DNA of 64,000 bases, taken from Caulobacter sp. (lineage in GTDB: Bacteria; Pseudomonadota; Alphaproteobacteria; Caulobacterales; Caulobacteraceae). Shown here in pieces: positions 8,926 through 17,382 of this stretch. The DNA is taken from contig WGLL01000007.1 of assembly GCA_016125585.1 (NCBI GenBank), positions 186,001 to 250,000 on the forward strand. Reading direction: 5' to 3'. Made by a program: the position numbers and the translations under genes. The notes beneath the pieces were generated by a model. That model saw only the letters and a program-made list of their open reading frames with translations, was not told where the DNA came from and made no database searches. Each line of letters begins with the position of its first letter. The first letter of the stretch is position 1.

Positions 8926-8938
8926 TCGGTCTGCCCCC

Positions 8939-9178
8939 CTATTCGTTGGGCTTGAGGTAGGGCTCGACCGGGCCGGTCAGCTTGATGGTCATCGGATTGC
9001 CCTTGCGGTCGACCTTGTTGCCGACGGCGACCTTCACCCAGCCCTCGCTGACGCAATATTCGTCCACGTTGGTCTTTTCCTCGCCGCGAAACCTGATGCC
9101 GATGCCCTGCTGCAGAAGGGCCTCGTCATAGTAGGGGCTGCGCGGGTTGGTGCAGAGGCGGTCGGGCAGATCGGTCAT
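8939..9178 (-). CDS. DUF3297 family protein
   Basis: 79 residues, the usual length for this family. NPRSPYYDEALLQQGIGIRF, EKTNVDEYCVSEGWVKVA and a VEPY ending are its conserved segments. The family is small, cytosolic and of unknown function, common in proteobacteria. It is transcribed away from a repeat element and lies 41 bp downstream of the 2OG oxygenase gene in the same direction, so it may be read from the same transcript. Confidence 0.85.
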   Translation of the reverse strand: MTDLPDRLCTNPRSPYYDEALLQQGIGIRFRGEEKTNVDEYCVSEGWVKVAVGNKVDRKGNPMTIKLTGPVEPYLKPNE

Positions 9179-9219
9179 GGCGTGTCTCGAAGAAAACCTA
9201 GGACCGGCTCAATAGCCGC

Positions 9220-9942
9220 TCAGGCCGCGTCGTGGAAGATCAACCCCAGCGTATGGCGCGCGCCGGACCTCAGGGCGCTGACCCCGTGCCGCATGGTCAC
9301 GCGGTAGGGGCCGCGCGTTCCGGCGACCGGACGGCTGTTGACCGCGAACACCACCCCGTCGCCCCGCTTCAGCGGAACCACCATCGCCCGCGACTGCATC
9401 CGGGGCCGCTGTTCGGTGAGGACGAACTCGCCGCCCTCGAAGTCCTCGCCGGGCTGGTTCAGCAGTACCGCGGCCTGCAGCGGAAACACATGCTCGCCGT
9501 AGAGGTCCTGATGCAGGCAGTTGTAGTCGCCGGGCCCATAGCGGAGCAGCAGCGGCGTCGGCCGCGCCTGGCCCGCCGCATGGCAGCGGGCGAGAAAGTC
9601 CCGGTGGTCCTCCGGAAACCGCGTCTTCATCCCCATCGCCTCGTGCCAGCGGTTGGCGATCGGTTGCAGCCTGGGCCACAGCGCGGTTCGCAGGTCCTGG
9701 ACCAGGGCGGGCAGGGGATAGCTGAAGTAGCGATATTCCCCGCGCCCGAAACCATGGCGGCCCATGATCACCTGGCTGCGGAAGCCGCCGGGCCGGTCAT
9801 AGAGGGCCGCCGTCGCCGCGCAGTCCCCGGCGCTCAGCAGCCCGGGCAGGACGGCGAACCCCTGGGCGTCCAGGGCGGCGGCGACGCCGTTCCAGTCCAC
9901 GGCCGCAACCCGCTGCGCCGGGCCGGGCGCCTGATCGGCCAT
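9220..9942 (-). CDS. 2OG-Fe(II) oxygenase coupled to ada
   Basis: 240 residues from ATG 9942; the Ada stop and this start overlap as TGATG. A GTG one codon earlier is also possible. The double-stranded beta-helix fold is shown by the iron ligands His and Asp in CLHQDLYGEHVFP, a distal His in VTMRHGVS, and Arg in RHTLGLIFH for 2-oxoglutarate. It belongs to the prolyl-hydroxylase-like group rather than classical AlkB. Tight coupling to ada suggests a role in alkylation repair or in protein/RNA demethylation under alkylation stress; this is inference from context. Confidence 0.85.
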   Translation of the reverse strand: MADQAPGPAQRVAAVDWNGVAAALDAQGFAVLPGLLSAGDCAATAALYDRPGGFRSQVIMGRHGFGRGEYRYFSYPLPALVQDLRTALWPRLQPIANRWHEAMGMKTRFPEDHRDFLARCHAAGQARPTPLLLRYGPGDYNCLHQDLYGEHVFPLQAAVLLNQPGEDFEGGEFVLTEQRPRMQSRAMVVPLKRGDGVVFAVNSRPVAGTRGPYRVTMRHGVSALRSGARHTLGLIFHDAA

Positions 9943-11039
9943 CACGCCGCCGCTTCGCGCTGGATCAGGGCCGCCTTGCGCTCGACGCCCCAGCGATAGC
10001 CCGACAGCGAGCCGTCGTTGCGCACCACCCTGTGGCAGGGGATGGCGATGGCCAGGGCGTTTGCCGCGCAGGCGCCGGCGACCGCGCGCACGGCCTTCGG
10101 CTGACCAATGGCCTCGGCGATGTCGCGATAGGTCGCCGTGGTCCCGGCCGGAATCTGCCGCAGGGCCTGCCAGACCCGTTGCTGGAAGGCGGTGCCGCGC
10201 ACATCCAGCGGCAGGTCGGCGCCGACCCCCGGACGTTCCACCAGGCCCACGACCCTGGCCACCAGATCGGCGAACCCGGCGTCGTCGCCGATCAGGGTCG
10301 CCTTTGGAAAGCGGTCCTGCAGGTCGCGCACCAGCACCGCCGGATCGTCGTCCATCAGGATGGCGCAGACCCCCTTGTCGCTGCGCGCCACCAGAATGGC
10401 GCCCAGCGAGCTCTGGCCGACGGCGAAGCGGATCTCGGCCCCGCGGCCGCCGGCGCGGTAGTCGCGCGGGGTCATGCCCAGCAGGGCGTCCGACTGGTCA
10501 TAGAAGCGCCCCGCCGAATTGAAGCCGGCGTCATAGATGGCCTCGGTCACGGTGCCGGCGGTCCCCAGGCCCTGGCGCACCCGGGCGGCGCGGCGGGCGG
10601 CGGCGTAGTCGCGCGGCGTCACCCCGGTCACCGCCTTGAACATCCGGTGGAAATGGTGCGGGCTGAGCCCCGCCGCCCGGGCCAGATCAGCCAGAACCGG
10701 CGGTTCCTCTGCCTCCTCGATCATCCGGCAGACCCGGGCGATCAGGGCGGCGTTGCGCGCCTCCAGCGGCGGCTGGTCGGGCTTGCAGCGCTTGCAGGGC
10801 CGGAAGCCGGCGGCCTCGGCCTCGGCCGTCGTCAGGTGGAAGGCCACATTCTTCGGCAGGGCCGGGCGCGCGGCGCAGGAGGGGCGGCAATAGACCCCGG
10901 TGCTGGCCACCGAATAGAAGAATTCCCCGTCGGCGCTGCGGTCGCGCGCCAGCACCCGCGGCCAGCGCGGGTCCAGTTCGGTGGGGATCTTTTGCGGGGC
11001 GACGGACATCGGGGGCCTTTGAACGAGCGTGAGGGACAT
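9942..11039 (-). CDS. ada: Ada: methylated-DNA repair protein and transcriptional activator
   Basis: 365 residues from ATG 11039, chosen because AAGGA precedes it by about 7 nt; a longer frame upstream is low-complexity. The order is: Ada zinc domain with Cys51 and Cys55 (GVYCRPSC) and Cys82/Cys85 (CKRC), AraC-type helix-turn-helix (SPHHFHRMFKAVTGVTPRDY), and O6-methylguanine methyltransferase with the acceptor motif PCHRVV near the end. One of the zinc cysteines takes methyl from phosphotriesters and converts Ada to an activator; the PCHR Cys repairs O6-methylguanine. It is complete for the fused Ada type and heads an operon with the 2OG-Fe oxygenase. Confidence 0.96.
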   Translation of the reverse strand: MSLTLVQRPPMSVAPQKIPTELDPRWPRVLARDRSADGEFFYSVASTGVYCRPSCAARPALPKNVAFHLTTAEAEAAGFRPCKRCKPDQPPLEARNAALIARVCRMIEEAEEPPVLADLARAAGLSPHHFHRMFKAVTGVTPRDYAAARRAARVRQGLGTAGTVTEAIYDAGFNSAGRFYDQSDALLGMTPRDYRAGGRGAEIRFAVGQSSLGAILVARSDKGVCAILMDDDPAVLVRDLQDRFPKATLIGDDAGFADLVARVVGLVERPGVGADLPLDVRGTAFQQRVWQALRQIPAGTTATYRDIAEAIGQPKAVRAVAGACAANALAIAIPCHRVVRNDGSLSGYRWGVERKAALIQREAAA

Positions 11040-11180
11040 GGCTTGATCCTTCGGGGCAGTGGCTGTTGTCGCCACTGTCTCAGGACCCGCCGGCCCCGGC
11101 GCTCCGGGTCTTGCTTTTGAATTGAGAAAGATAGGACGCCCCTTCGCCGAGGTCATCCCGGCCTGCGCGTAGCCCGGCGG

Positions 11181-11212
11181 CCTACTCGTCGTTGGGCCTA
11201 CTCGTCGTTGGG
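11181..11212. repeat. tandem 16-bp duplication at the stop codon of the channel gene
   Basis: CCTACTCGTCGTTGGG occurs twice head to tail (11181-11196 and 11197-11212). The second copy contains the last codons and TAG stop of the minus-strand channel gene (stop at 11198-11200); the first repeats the same codons and stop just beyond it. This looks like a recent slippage duplication with no effect on the protein. Confidence 0.85.
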
Positions 11213-11998
11213 AATGTCCAGGATGTTACCGCAGGCCTTGCAGTGGGAGGCGTCCGGGTCGTGGCGTCTCAGGCCGCAGGCCGGGCAGGGGTGCAGCACC
11301 TTGTGCGGCCGCACCAGGAGCTGCATCAGCCGGATGAACAGCGACACTCCGCCCAGCATCACCGCGATCGACAGCAGCCGGCCCCAGACCCCCGGCAGGA
11401 TGACGTCGCCGTAGCCGGTGGTCGTCAGGCTGGTCACCGTCCAGTAGAGGGCGTCCATCCAGCCGCTGATCCCCTCGTAGCGCCCCAGGAAGGTGGCGTA
11501 GACGAAGCCGGTGATGACGAAGATGAAGGTCAGCAGCCGCACCCCGGCCTTGACCAGTTCCTCGATGCGGGTGTCGTCGTAGCGCCGCCCGACGGTGCGC
11601 CAGAAGAAGTCGCTTTCGACCAGGGTCCACAGCCGAAGGACCCGCAGAAAGCCGAAATTGCTCAGCCAGACCGGAAACAGCAGGGTCAGCAGCACCGCCA
11701 GATCCACCCAGGCCATGGGCCGCTTCAGCCAGCTCTTCAGGTCCGGCGCCGCCAGGAACCGCATCAGCAGGTCCAGCGTCAGGAAGACGGCAATGGCATA
11801 GTCGATGGCGTAGAAGATGCTGGTCTTGCGCAGCAGCGGCCCGGCGATGAAGAAGGCGATGATCGCCAGGTCCAGCACGATGATGCCATAGCGAAACTTC
11901 ACCGCCCCCGGCGAGGCGCCGTGATAGAGGGCGCGGGCCCGGGCCTTGAGGCGAAGGCCGTCGCGTTCCGGCTCCGGCGCATGTGTCTTGTCGACCAT
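11198..11998 (-). CDS. 6-TM voltage-gated-type potassium channel with C-terminal zinc ribbon
   Basis: 266 residues from ATG 11998 (preceded by GCGGGGC); the longer frame adds proline/arginine-rich sequence overlapping the divergent promoter region. Hydrophobic segments run from about residue 35 to 225, with a pore loop and the K+ filter in LTTTGYGDVILPG. S4 carries arginines (FGFLRVLRLWTL). The C-terminal tail has CPACGLRRHDPDASHCKACG, a CxxC...CxxC zinc ribbon uncommon in Kv channels. It would conduct K+ across the inner membrane. It is divergent from dapF. Confidence 0.88.
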   Translation of the reverse strand: MVDKTHAPEPERDGLRLKARARALYHGASPGAVKFRYGIIVLDLAIIAFFIAGPLLRKTSIFYAIDYAIAVFLTLDLLMRFLAAPDLKSWLKRPMAWVDLAVLLTLLFPVWLSNFGFLRVLRLWTLVESDFFWRTVGRRYDDTRIEELVKAGVRLLTFIFVITGFVYATFLGRYEGISGWMDALYWTVTSLTTTGYGDVILPGVWGRLLSIAVMLGGVSLFIRLMQLLVRPHKVLHPCPACGLRRHDPDASHCKACGNILDIPNDE

Positions 11999-12113
11999 GC
12001 CCCGCAATAGCGGCCCCGGCGCTGAACGCCAACCGCGCTGCGGGCGGGGGCGCGGGCCGCCATCCATTCTCCCCCTCACGATCCGGCGGGTTTTCCCCTA
12101 TATAGCCGCTCAG

Positions 12114-12953
12114 ATGACCCGCCCGTTTCTGAAGATGAACGGGCTCGGCAACGACTTCGTCGTCGTCGAGGCCCGCGAGCAGCCGTTCCGCCCGACGCAG
12201 GCGGAGGCGCGCGCCATCGCCGACCGCGAGACGGGGATCGGCTGCGACCAGCTGATCGGGCTCGAGCCCTCGGACCGCGCCGACGCCTTCATGCGCATCT
12301 GGAACGCCGACGGCGGCGAGGTCGAGGCCTGCGGCAACGCCACCCGCTGCGTCGGCTGGCTGCTGATGCAGGCCAGCGGCCGGGACAGCGCGGTGATCGA
12401 GACCGCCGCCGGGCTGCTGCACGCCACGCGCGGTCCCGCCGGCGCCATCAGCGTCGACATGGGCGCGCCGGGGCTGGACTGGCGCCAGATCCCCCTGGCC
12501 GAGGAGATGGACACCCGCCGCATCGAGGTGCTGGCCGGACCGGTCGGGGCCATGCAGCCGCCCGGCGCCGCCAGCATGGGCAATCCCCATGTGGTCTTCT
12601 TTCTTGATGAGGAACCGGCCGAATCCCTGGTCCGGGGCCTGGGCAGCATGATCGAGCACCACCCGCTGTTTCCCGAGGCGGTCAACGTCGGTTTCGCCCA
12701 TGTCGAGGCGCCCGACCGCATCCGCTTCCGGGTCTGGGAACGCGGCGCCGGCATGACCCGCGCCTGCGGCACCGGCGCCTGCGCCGCCCTGGTCGCCGCC
12801 GCCCGTCGCGGCCTCTCGGCCCGCAAGGCCACCCTGGTGATGGACGGCGGCGAGCTGGTCATCGACTGGCGTCAGTCCGACGACCACGTGATCATGACCG
12901 GGCCGGTCGAGGTGGAGTTCACCGGACGGCTGCCGGAGGCGGTGGCGGCGTGA
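12114..12953 (+). CDS. dapF: diaminopimelate epimerase
   Basis: 279 residues. Start at ATG 12114 gives MTRPFLKMNGLGNDFVVVEA, the conserved N-terminus; the much longer open frame upstream is spurious. The catalytic pair is Cys73 (EACGNATRC) and the Cys in RACGTGAC near residue 221. The enzyme interconverts LL- and meso-diaminopimelate for lysine and peptidoglycan. Its stop overlaps the GTG of mtaB by 4 nt, so the two are translated together. Confidence 0.97.
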   Translation: MTRPFLKMNGLGNDFVVVEAREQPFRPTQAEARAIADRETGIGCDQLIGLEPSDRADAFMRIWNADGGEVEACGNATRCVGWLLMQASGRDSAVIETAAGLLHATRGPAGAISVDMGAPGLDWRQIPLAEEMDTRRIEVLAGPVGAMQPPGAASMGNPHVVFFLDEEPAESLVRGLGSMIEHHPLFPEAVNVGFAHVEAPDRIRFRVWERGAGMTRACGTGACAALVAAARRGLSARKATLVMDGGELVIDWRQSDDHVIMTGPVEVEFTGRLPEAVAA

Positions 12954-14269
12954 CCGGAGAGGTTCTGGATCAGCCGGCCATCGCCGAGACCGGCGAGGGC
13001 GCCCCCGACGGCGCCGGCCCCGATGGTGGCGCCCGTGTCGTCACCTTCGGCTGCCGCCTCAACGCCTATGAGTCCGAGCAGATCCGCGCCCGGGCCGAGG
13101 CCGACGGGGTGGGCGACACCATCGTCTTCAACACCTGCGCGGTGACCGGCGAGGCGGTGCGTCAGGCCCGTCAGGCCATCCGCAAGGCCCGCCGCGAGAA
13201 CCCCGACACCCGCATCGTCGTCACCGGCTGCGCGGCCCAGATTGATCCGGACGCCTTCGCCGCCATGGGCGAGGTCGATCTGGTGCTGGGCAACGCCGAG
13301 AAGGCCGCCCCCGGGGCCCTATTGCCCCAGCCGGAAAAGGGCAGGGTGCGGGTCAATGACATCATGAGCGTGCGGGAAACCGCCGCCCACCTGTCCGATG
13401 GTCTGAAGGATCGGGCCCGGGCCTATGTCGAGATCCAGAACGGCTGCGACCACCGCTGCACCTTCTGCATCATCCCCTACGGCCGGGGAAACAGCCGCTC
13501 GGCGCCGGCCGGAGAGATCGTGGCGCGTATCGGCCGCCTGGCCGCCGAGGGCTGGAACGAGGTGGTGCTGACCGGCGTCGACCTGACCAGCTGGGGCGCC
13601 GATCTGCCCGGCAATCCGACGCTTGGCCAGCTTGTCGCCCGCATCCTCAAGCTGGTTCCGGGCCTGCCGCGCCTGCGCCTGTCCAGCATCGACGCCGCCG
13701 AGATCGACCCGGACCTGATGCGGGTGCTGGCCACCGAGACCCGGCTTGTCCCCTATCTGCATCTGTCGCTGCAGGCCGGGGATGACCTGATCCTCAAGCG
13801 GATGAAGCGCCGTCATCTGCGGGCCGACGCCCTGAAACTGGTCGCCGATGTCCGGGCCGTTCGTCCTGACGTCGCCTTCGGCTGCGACCTGATCGCCGGT
13901 TTCCCCACCGAGACCGAAGAAGCCTTCGAAAACACCGTCCGCCTCGTCGAGGAGGCGGGCCTGGCCTATCTCCACGTCTTCCCCTACAGCCCGCGCCCCG
14001 GCACGCCGGCCGCCCGCATGCCGCCGGTCGCCCGCGCCGTGGTCAAGGACCGCGCCGCCCGCCTCCGCGCCGCCGGCGCCGCGGCGCTCGTCCGTCATCT
14101 GGACCGCCAGATCGGCCGGGTCGTCGAAGGCCTCGTCGAACGCCCCGGCTTCGCCCGCGCCCCCGACTTCACCGAGATCGTCTTCGAGGGCGAGGCGGCC
14201 CCGGGAACCCTGCGGCCGTTCCGCCTCACCGCCCACGACGGCGCCCGGGCGATCGGCGACCTGGCCTGA
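12950..14269 (+). CDS. mtaB: tRNA (N6-threonylcarbamoyladenosine-A37) methylthiotransferase MtaB
   Basis: 439 residues, GTG start. The N-terminal MTTase domain holds its three cluster cysteines in FGCRLN, NTCAV and TGCAAQ. The radical-SAM motif is CDHRCTFC (Cys166, 170 and 173). The length and FGCRLN (rather than LGCPKN) favour MtaB over MiaB or RimO. It adds methylthio to t6A37 of ANN-decoding tRNAs. The gene is coupled to dapF and followed by a strong inverted repeat before a convergent gene. Confidence 0.92.
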   Translation: MTGEVLDQPAIAETGEGAPDGAGPDGGARVVTFGCRLNAYESEQIRARAEADGVGDTIVFNTCAVTGEAVRQARQAIRKARRENPDTRIVVTGCAAQIDPDAFAAMGEVDLVLGNAEKAAPGALLPQPEKGRVRVNDIMSVRETAAHLSDGLKDRARAYVEIQNGCDHRCTFCIIPYGRGNSRSAPAGEIVARIGRLAAEGWNEVVLTGVDLTSWGADLPGNPTLGQLVARILKLVPGLPRLRLSSIDAAEIDPDLMRVLATETRLVPYLHLSLQAGDDLILKRMKRRHLRADALKLVADVRAVRPDVAFGCDLIAGFPTETEEAFENTVRLVEEAGLAYLHVFPYSPRPGTPAARMPPVARAVVKDRAARLRAAGAAALVRHLDRQIGRVVEGLVERPGFARAPDFTEIVFEGEAAPGTLRPFRLTAHDGARAIGDLA

Positions 14270-14319
14270 CAACCCCTCCCGTCATCCCGGACAGCCCGCA
14301 GGGTTCACATCTCCACCCC

Positions 14320-14433
14320 CCGTCACCCCCGGACTTGTTCCGGGGGCCCATACGCGCGGGCGTTGGCCGGCGCTGGCGCGACTCTTCAAACGTCTGAGTC
14401 AATGGACCCCCGGAACAAGTCCGGGGGTGACGG
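14320..14433. repeat. large cruciform-type inverted repeat between convergent genes
   Basis: A 32-bp arm at 14320-14351 has an inverted copy at 14402-14433 identical at 31 of 32 positions, with a 50-bp spacer. Each arm is itself nearly palindromic (CCCCGGACTTGTTCCGGGG). A further single CCGTCATCCCGGA lies just upstream at about 14279-14292. The element sits between mtaB and the TRIC-like gene, where both transcripts end. Confidence 0.9.
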
Positions 14434-14464
14434 CAGGTGAGGGCGGCGGGTCGAAAACGCCCCC

Positions 14465-15079
14465 TTACTTCCCGTTGAACTCCGGCAGCCGCAGGTCCCA
14501 CCGGATCGCCGCCCCGCGCAGGGCAAACGCGCAGCCGGAGCCCAGAATACCCGCCAGGATCCGGTCCACGCCCAGGCCCGCCAGCACGACAAACACCGTC
14601 GCCCCCAGGATGGTCGCGCTTACGTAGATCTCCCGCTGCAGCAGGATCGACGGCTCCCCGGCCACCACATTGCGCAGCACCCCGCCGAAAGTCGCCGTCA
14701 TCATCCCCATGACCACCGCCGAGATCGGATGCACCCCCAGGGCCAGGGCCTTGGCCGCCCCGACCACCGCATAGGCGGCCATGCCGACCGCATCCAGCCA
14801 GAGCAGGGCGGTCATCCGCCAGGTCGACTTGCCGACGATCCACACCATCACCGCCGCCGCGATACAGGTCAGCAGATAGCCGGGCCGGTTGATCCAGAAC
14901 ACAGGGGCATCGATCAGCAGATCGCGCAGGGTCCCGCCGCCGATCCCGGTCATGGCGGCGAAGAACATGAAGGTGACGATGTCATGCTTGCGCCGCGCCG
15001 CCGCCAGCGCCCCGGTCGCCCCGAACACCGCCACCGCGGCGTAGTCGAACAACAGGAAGGCGGTGTCGAGGTTGGGCAT
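14465..15079 (-). CDS. TRIC / UPF0126 family trimeric cation channel
   Basis: 204 residues with about seven hydrophobic segments and two copies of the family's glycine signature, GIGGGTLRDLL near residue 46 and ATFGGVLRNVV near 128, showing the internal duplication. Bacterial UPF0126 (YicG-type) proteins are homologues of the animal TRIC K+ channels; some have been linked to amino-acid uptake. It is inner-membrane and encoded alone, convergent with mtaB. Confidence 0.9.
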   Translation of the reverse strand: MPNLDTAFLLFDYAAVAVFGATGALAAARRKHDIVTFMFFAAMTGIGGGTLRDLLIDAPVFWINRPGYLLTCIAAAVMVWIVGKSTWRMTALLWLDAVGMAAYAVVGAAKALALGVHPISAVVMGMMTATFGGVLRNVVAGEPSILLQREIYVSATILGATVFVVLAGLGVDRILAGILGSGCAFALRGAAIRWDLRLPEFNGK

Positions 15080-15127
15080 GCGTCGCTCCCCTGGTCCGGT
15101 CGACCGTCGAAGGCTATTCCAAATTCC

Positions 15128-15168
15128 CGCCTCCCCGGCGAAGGCCGGGGCCCAGAGTCAGCCGCGGA
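15128..15168. repeat. solo half of the CCCGGCGAAGGCCGGG repeat
   Basis: CCTCCCCGGCGAAGGCCGGG plus GCCCAGAGTCAGCC matches one arm of the elements near 8.79 and 34.53 kb. No inverted partner was found within 150 bp, so this is a single-arm copy. Confidence 0.5.
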
Positions 15169-15269
15169 ACTATGAAGCGGACCACCAGAGACGTTCCATC
15201 GACTGTCAATGCTCTCTAGGCCGCCAGACAGCCGCTTGAAAGCCCGGCCGTCAGCGCTACCCTCTGATT

Positions 15270-15449
15270 ATGGGCGAGATTGTCGATCTCCGCGTTCGCA
15301 AATGGGCCGGCAAACTGGCCGAGCTCCTGGGCCGGCCGGGCGAGCCCGAGGCCTTCGAGGACCGCACCCTGATCGCCATCATCGACAACAACAGCGATGA
15401 AGAGATCGCCGACATGCTGGCCCTGCCGCTGCCGCGCAAGGGCCGATAA
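15270..15449 (+). CDS. 59-aa conserved-looking small protein
   Basis: ATG 15270 to TAA 15447-15449 encodes 59 residues beginning MGEIVDLRVRKWAGKLAELL and ending LPLPRKGR. The central stretch is acidic (AIIDNNSDEEIADML) and the sequence predicts two amphipathic helices with no membrane segment. Codon use has the strong third-position GC of real genes here. It is unrelated to anything I recognise. It lies 130 bp after the start of the divergent TRIC gene and about 285 bp before ftsY. The coding call rests on composition and protein-like sequence only. Confidence 0.6.
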   Translation: MGEIVDLRVRKWAGKLAELLGRPGEPEAFEDRTLIAIIDNNSDEEIADMLALPLPRKGR

Positions 15450-15734
15450 TTTCATCCGGGAAAAATGATGGACGCCTTCCCGCGGAATCGGTGAGACCCG
15501 CCTTCGTCCGTAGCCCGCCGACCCCCACGGTCCCCGCCGTTCGACCTCCGCCCGGCCTACGCCGCGACCCACCTGTGCCGACAACAGCCCCACGCACGGA
15601 CCACAGTCTTTTCAAGGCCTTGCCGGCTCGTTCGCCGCCGCCTCCCGTGCTAGACTCCGCGATCGACAAGAAACGTAGGCCCGGCCCCTCTCGCCGGGCG
15701 TGACCTCCCCCGCGCCGCAGGCTAAACCCCGCCC

Positions 15735-16664
15735 ATGGCAGAACAGAAACAAGGCTGGTTCCAGCGCCTGACCAGCGGGCTGACGCGCTCGTCCCAGGCG
15801 ATGACCGAACAGGTGGCGGAAATCTTCCGCAAGCCGCTCGATCAGGAGCAGCTCGACGCGCTGGAAGAGATGCTGATCGAGGCCGATCTCGGTCCGCACG
15901 CGGCCGGCCGCATCACCCGCGCCTTTTCCGACGCCAAGTTCGGCAAGGCGGTGTCGGACCAGGAGGTCAAGGAAGCGCTGGCCGATCTGGTGGCCAACGA
16001 ACTGGTCGGCCGCCAGGGCGCCTTTGATCCGTTGTCGGGGCCCAGGCCCTATGTGGTGCTGTTCATCGGCGTCAACGGGTCCGGCAAGACCACGACCCTT
16101 GGCAAGATCGCCGCCGACCTGACCGCCCGGGGCGCCAAGGTGCTGATCGTCGCCGGAGACACCTTCCGCGCCGCCGCGGTCGAGCAGCTGAAGGTCTGGT
16201 CCGAGCGGGCCGGCGCCGACTTCATGTCGCGCGACACCGGCGCCGACGCCGCCGGCCTGGCCTTCGACGCCGTGGCCCGGGCGAAGGCCGAGGGCTACGA
16301 CGTGGTGCTGATCGACACCGCCGGCCGGCTGCAGAACAAGCAAGGGCTGATGGACGAGCTGCTCAAGGTCATCCGCGTCCTGAAGAAGGTCGATCCGGAC
16401 GCGCCGCATGAGACCCTGCTGGTGCTGGACGCCACGGTCGGGCGCAATGCCCTCAGCCAGGAGAACCTGTTCGGCAACCAGATCGGCGTCTCCGGCATTG
16501 TCATGACCAAGCTGGACGGCACCGCCCGGGGCGGCGTGCTGGTGCCGGTGGCCCAAGCCTCGGACTCCCCCATCAAACTGATCGGCGTGGGGGAGGGGAT
16601 CGACGATCTGCAACCCTTCGACGCCCGCGCCTTCTCCCGCTCGCTCGTCGGGCTGGAGGCCTAG
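15735..16664 (+). CDS. ftsY: signal recognition particle receptor FtsY
   Basis: 309 residues. N domain helices (about 1-95) are followed by the SRP-type GTPase: G1 GVNGSGKTTTLGK near residue 112, DTFRAAA, DTAGRLQNK, TKLDGTARGG and the closing GVGEGIDDLQPF. The acidic A domain of E. coli FtsY is absent, as usual in alphaproteobacteria. FtsY docks ribosome-SRP complexes at the inner membrane for co-translational insertion. The next gene, ispZ, starts 9 nt later, so they form an operon. Confidence 0.97.
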   Translation: MAEQKQGWFQRLTSGLTRSSQAMTEQVAEIFRKPLDQEQLDALEEMLIEADLGPHAAGRITRAFSDAKFGKAVSDQEVKEALADLVANELVGRQGAFDPLSGPRPYVVLFIGVNGSGKTTTLGKIAADLTARGAKVLIVAGDTFRAAAVEQLKVWSERAGADFMSRDTGADAAGLAFDAVARAKAEGYDVVLIDTAGRLQNKQGLMDELLKVIRVLKKVDPDAPHETLLVLDATVGRNALSQENLFGNQIGVSGIVMTKLDGTARGGVLVPVAQASDSPIKLIGVGEGIDDLQPFDARAFSRSLVGLEA

Positions 16665-16673
16665 AGGAACGAT

Positions 16674-17318
16674 ATGGCCGAGACTTCCAATTCCAAGGGC
16701 TGGATCCGCACCGCCGTCGATTTCGGCGGCCTGCTGGCCTTTTTCGTCGGCTTCCTGATCTACCGCTTCCAGGGCGTGCCCGAACCCCTGGTGCCCGCCA
16801 CCTGGTGGCTGGTGTTCGGCTCGGCCGCGGCCCTGGTGGTCGGCTATCTGGCCGAGCGGCGCATCGCGCCGATGCCGCTGATTTCCGGCCTGCTGGCGCT
16901 GTTCTTCGGAACCCTGACCCTGGTGTTCAAGGATCCGGTCTTCATCAAGATGAAGGCCACCGTGACCATGAGCCTGTTCGGCCTGGTCCTGCTCGGCGGC
17001 CTGCTGGCCCGGCGCAATTTCCTGAAGATGCTGATGGGCAGCCAACTGGTGATGACCAGCAAGGCGTGGCGGACCTTCACCCTGCGCTACGGCCTGTTCT
17101 TCCTGGCCCTAGCGGCGGCCAACGAAGTGATCTGGCGCACCCAGTCGCCGGACGTCTGGATCACCTTCAAGGTATTCGGCATCCTCGGGCTGACCCTGCT
17201 GTTCTCGATCAGCCAGATGCCGCTGATCATGCGCGGCATGAAGGAGGCGGAGGCCGAAGGGGCCCCGCATGTCGAGGGCGGGGACGCCGCGCCCCTACCG
17301 CCCCAGATCATCGAATGA
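16674..17318 (+). CDS. septation protein IspZ/YciB family
   Basis: 214 residues, about six transmembrane segments, with PATWWLVFGSAAALVVGYLAERRIAPMPLISG and the conserved FKDPVFIKMKATV segment that identifies the IspZ/YciB (intracellular septation A) family. YciB proteins are inner-membrane and affect septation and envelope integrity. GAGGAAC precedes the ATG, and spacing to ftsY is 9 nt. The acidic C-terminal tail is variable. Confidence 0.92.
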   Translation: MAETSNSKGWIRTAVDFGGLLAFFVGFLIYRFQGVPEPLVPATWWLVFGSAAALVVGYLAERRIAPMPLISGLLALFFGTLTLVFKDPVFIKMKATVTMSLFGLVLLGGLLARRNFLKMLMGSQLVMTSKAWRTFTLRYGLFFLALAAANEVIWRTQSPDVWITFKVFGILGLTLLFSISQMPLIMRGMKEAEAEGAPHVEGGDAAPLPPQIIE

Positions 17319-17382
17319 TCTGTCGTCAAATCGACGCGAACGGCCCCTATGGTCCGTATCCGGTCGATGGCCGGAGGGGATC

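Noticed and set aside
4386..9307. Very long plus-strand frames (711 and 907 codons) opposite the peptidases
   Set aside because: Shadows caused by GC-rich third positions; the minus strand encodes complete S9A peptidases with catalytic triads.
2636..15168. Palindromic repeats as remnants of insertion sequences
   Set aside because: No transposase, target duplication or IS-type ends were found; they fit small REP-like intergenic repeats.
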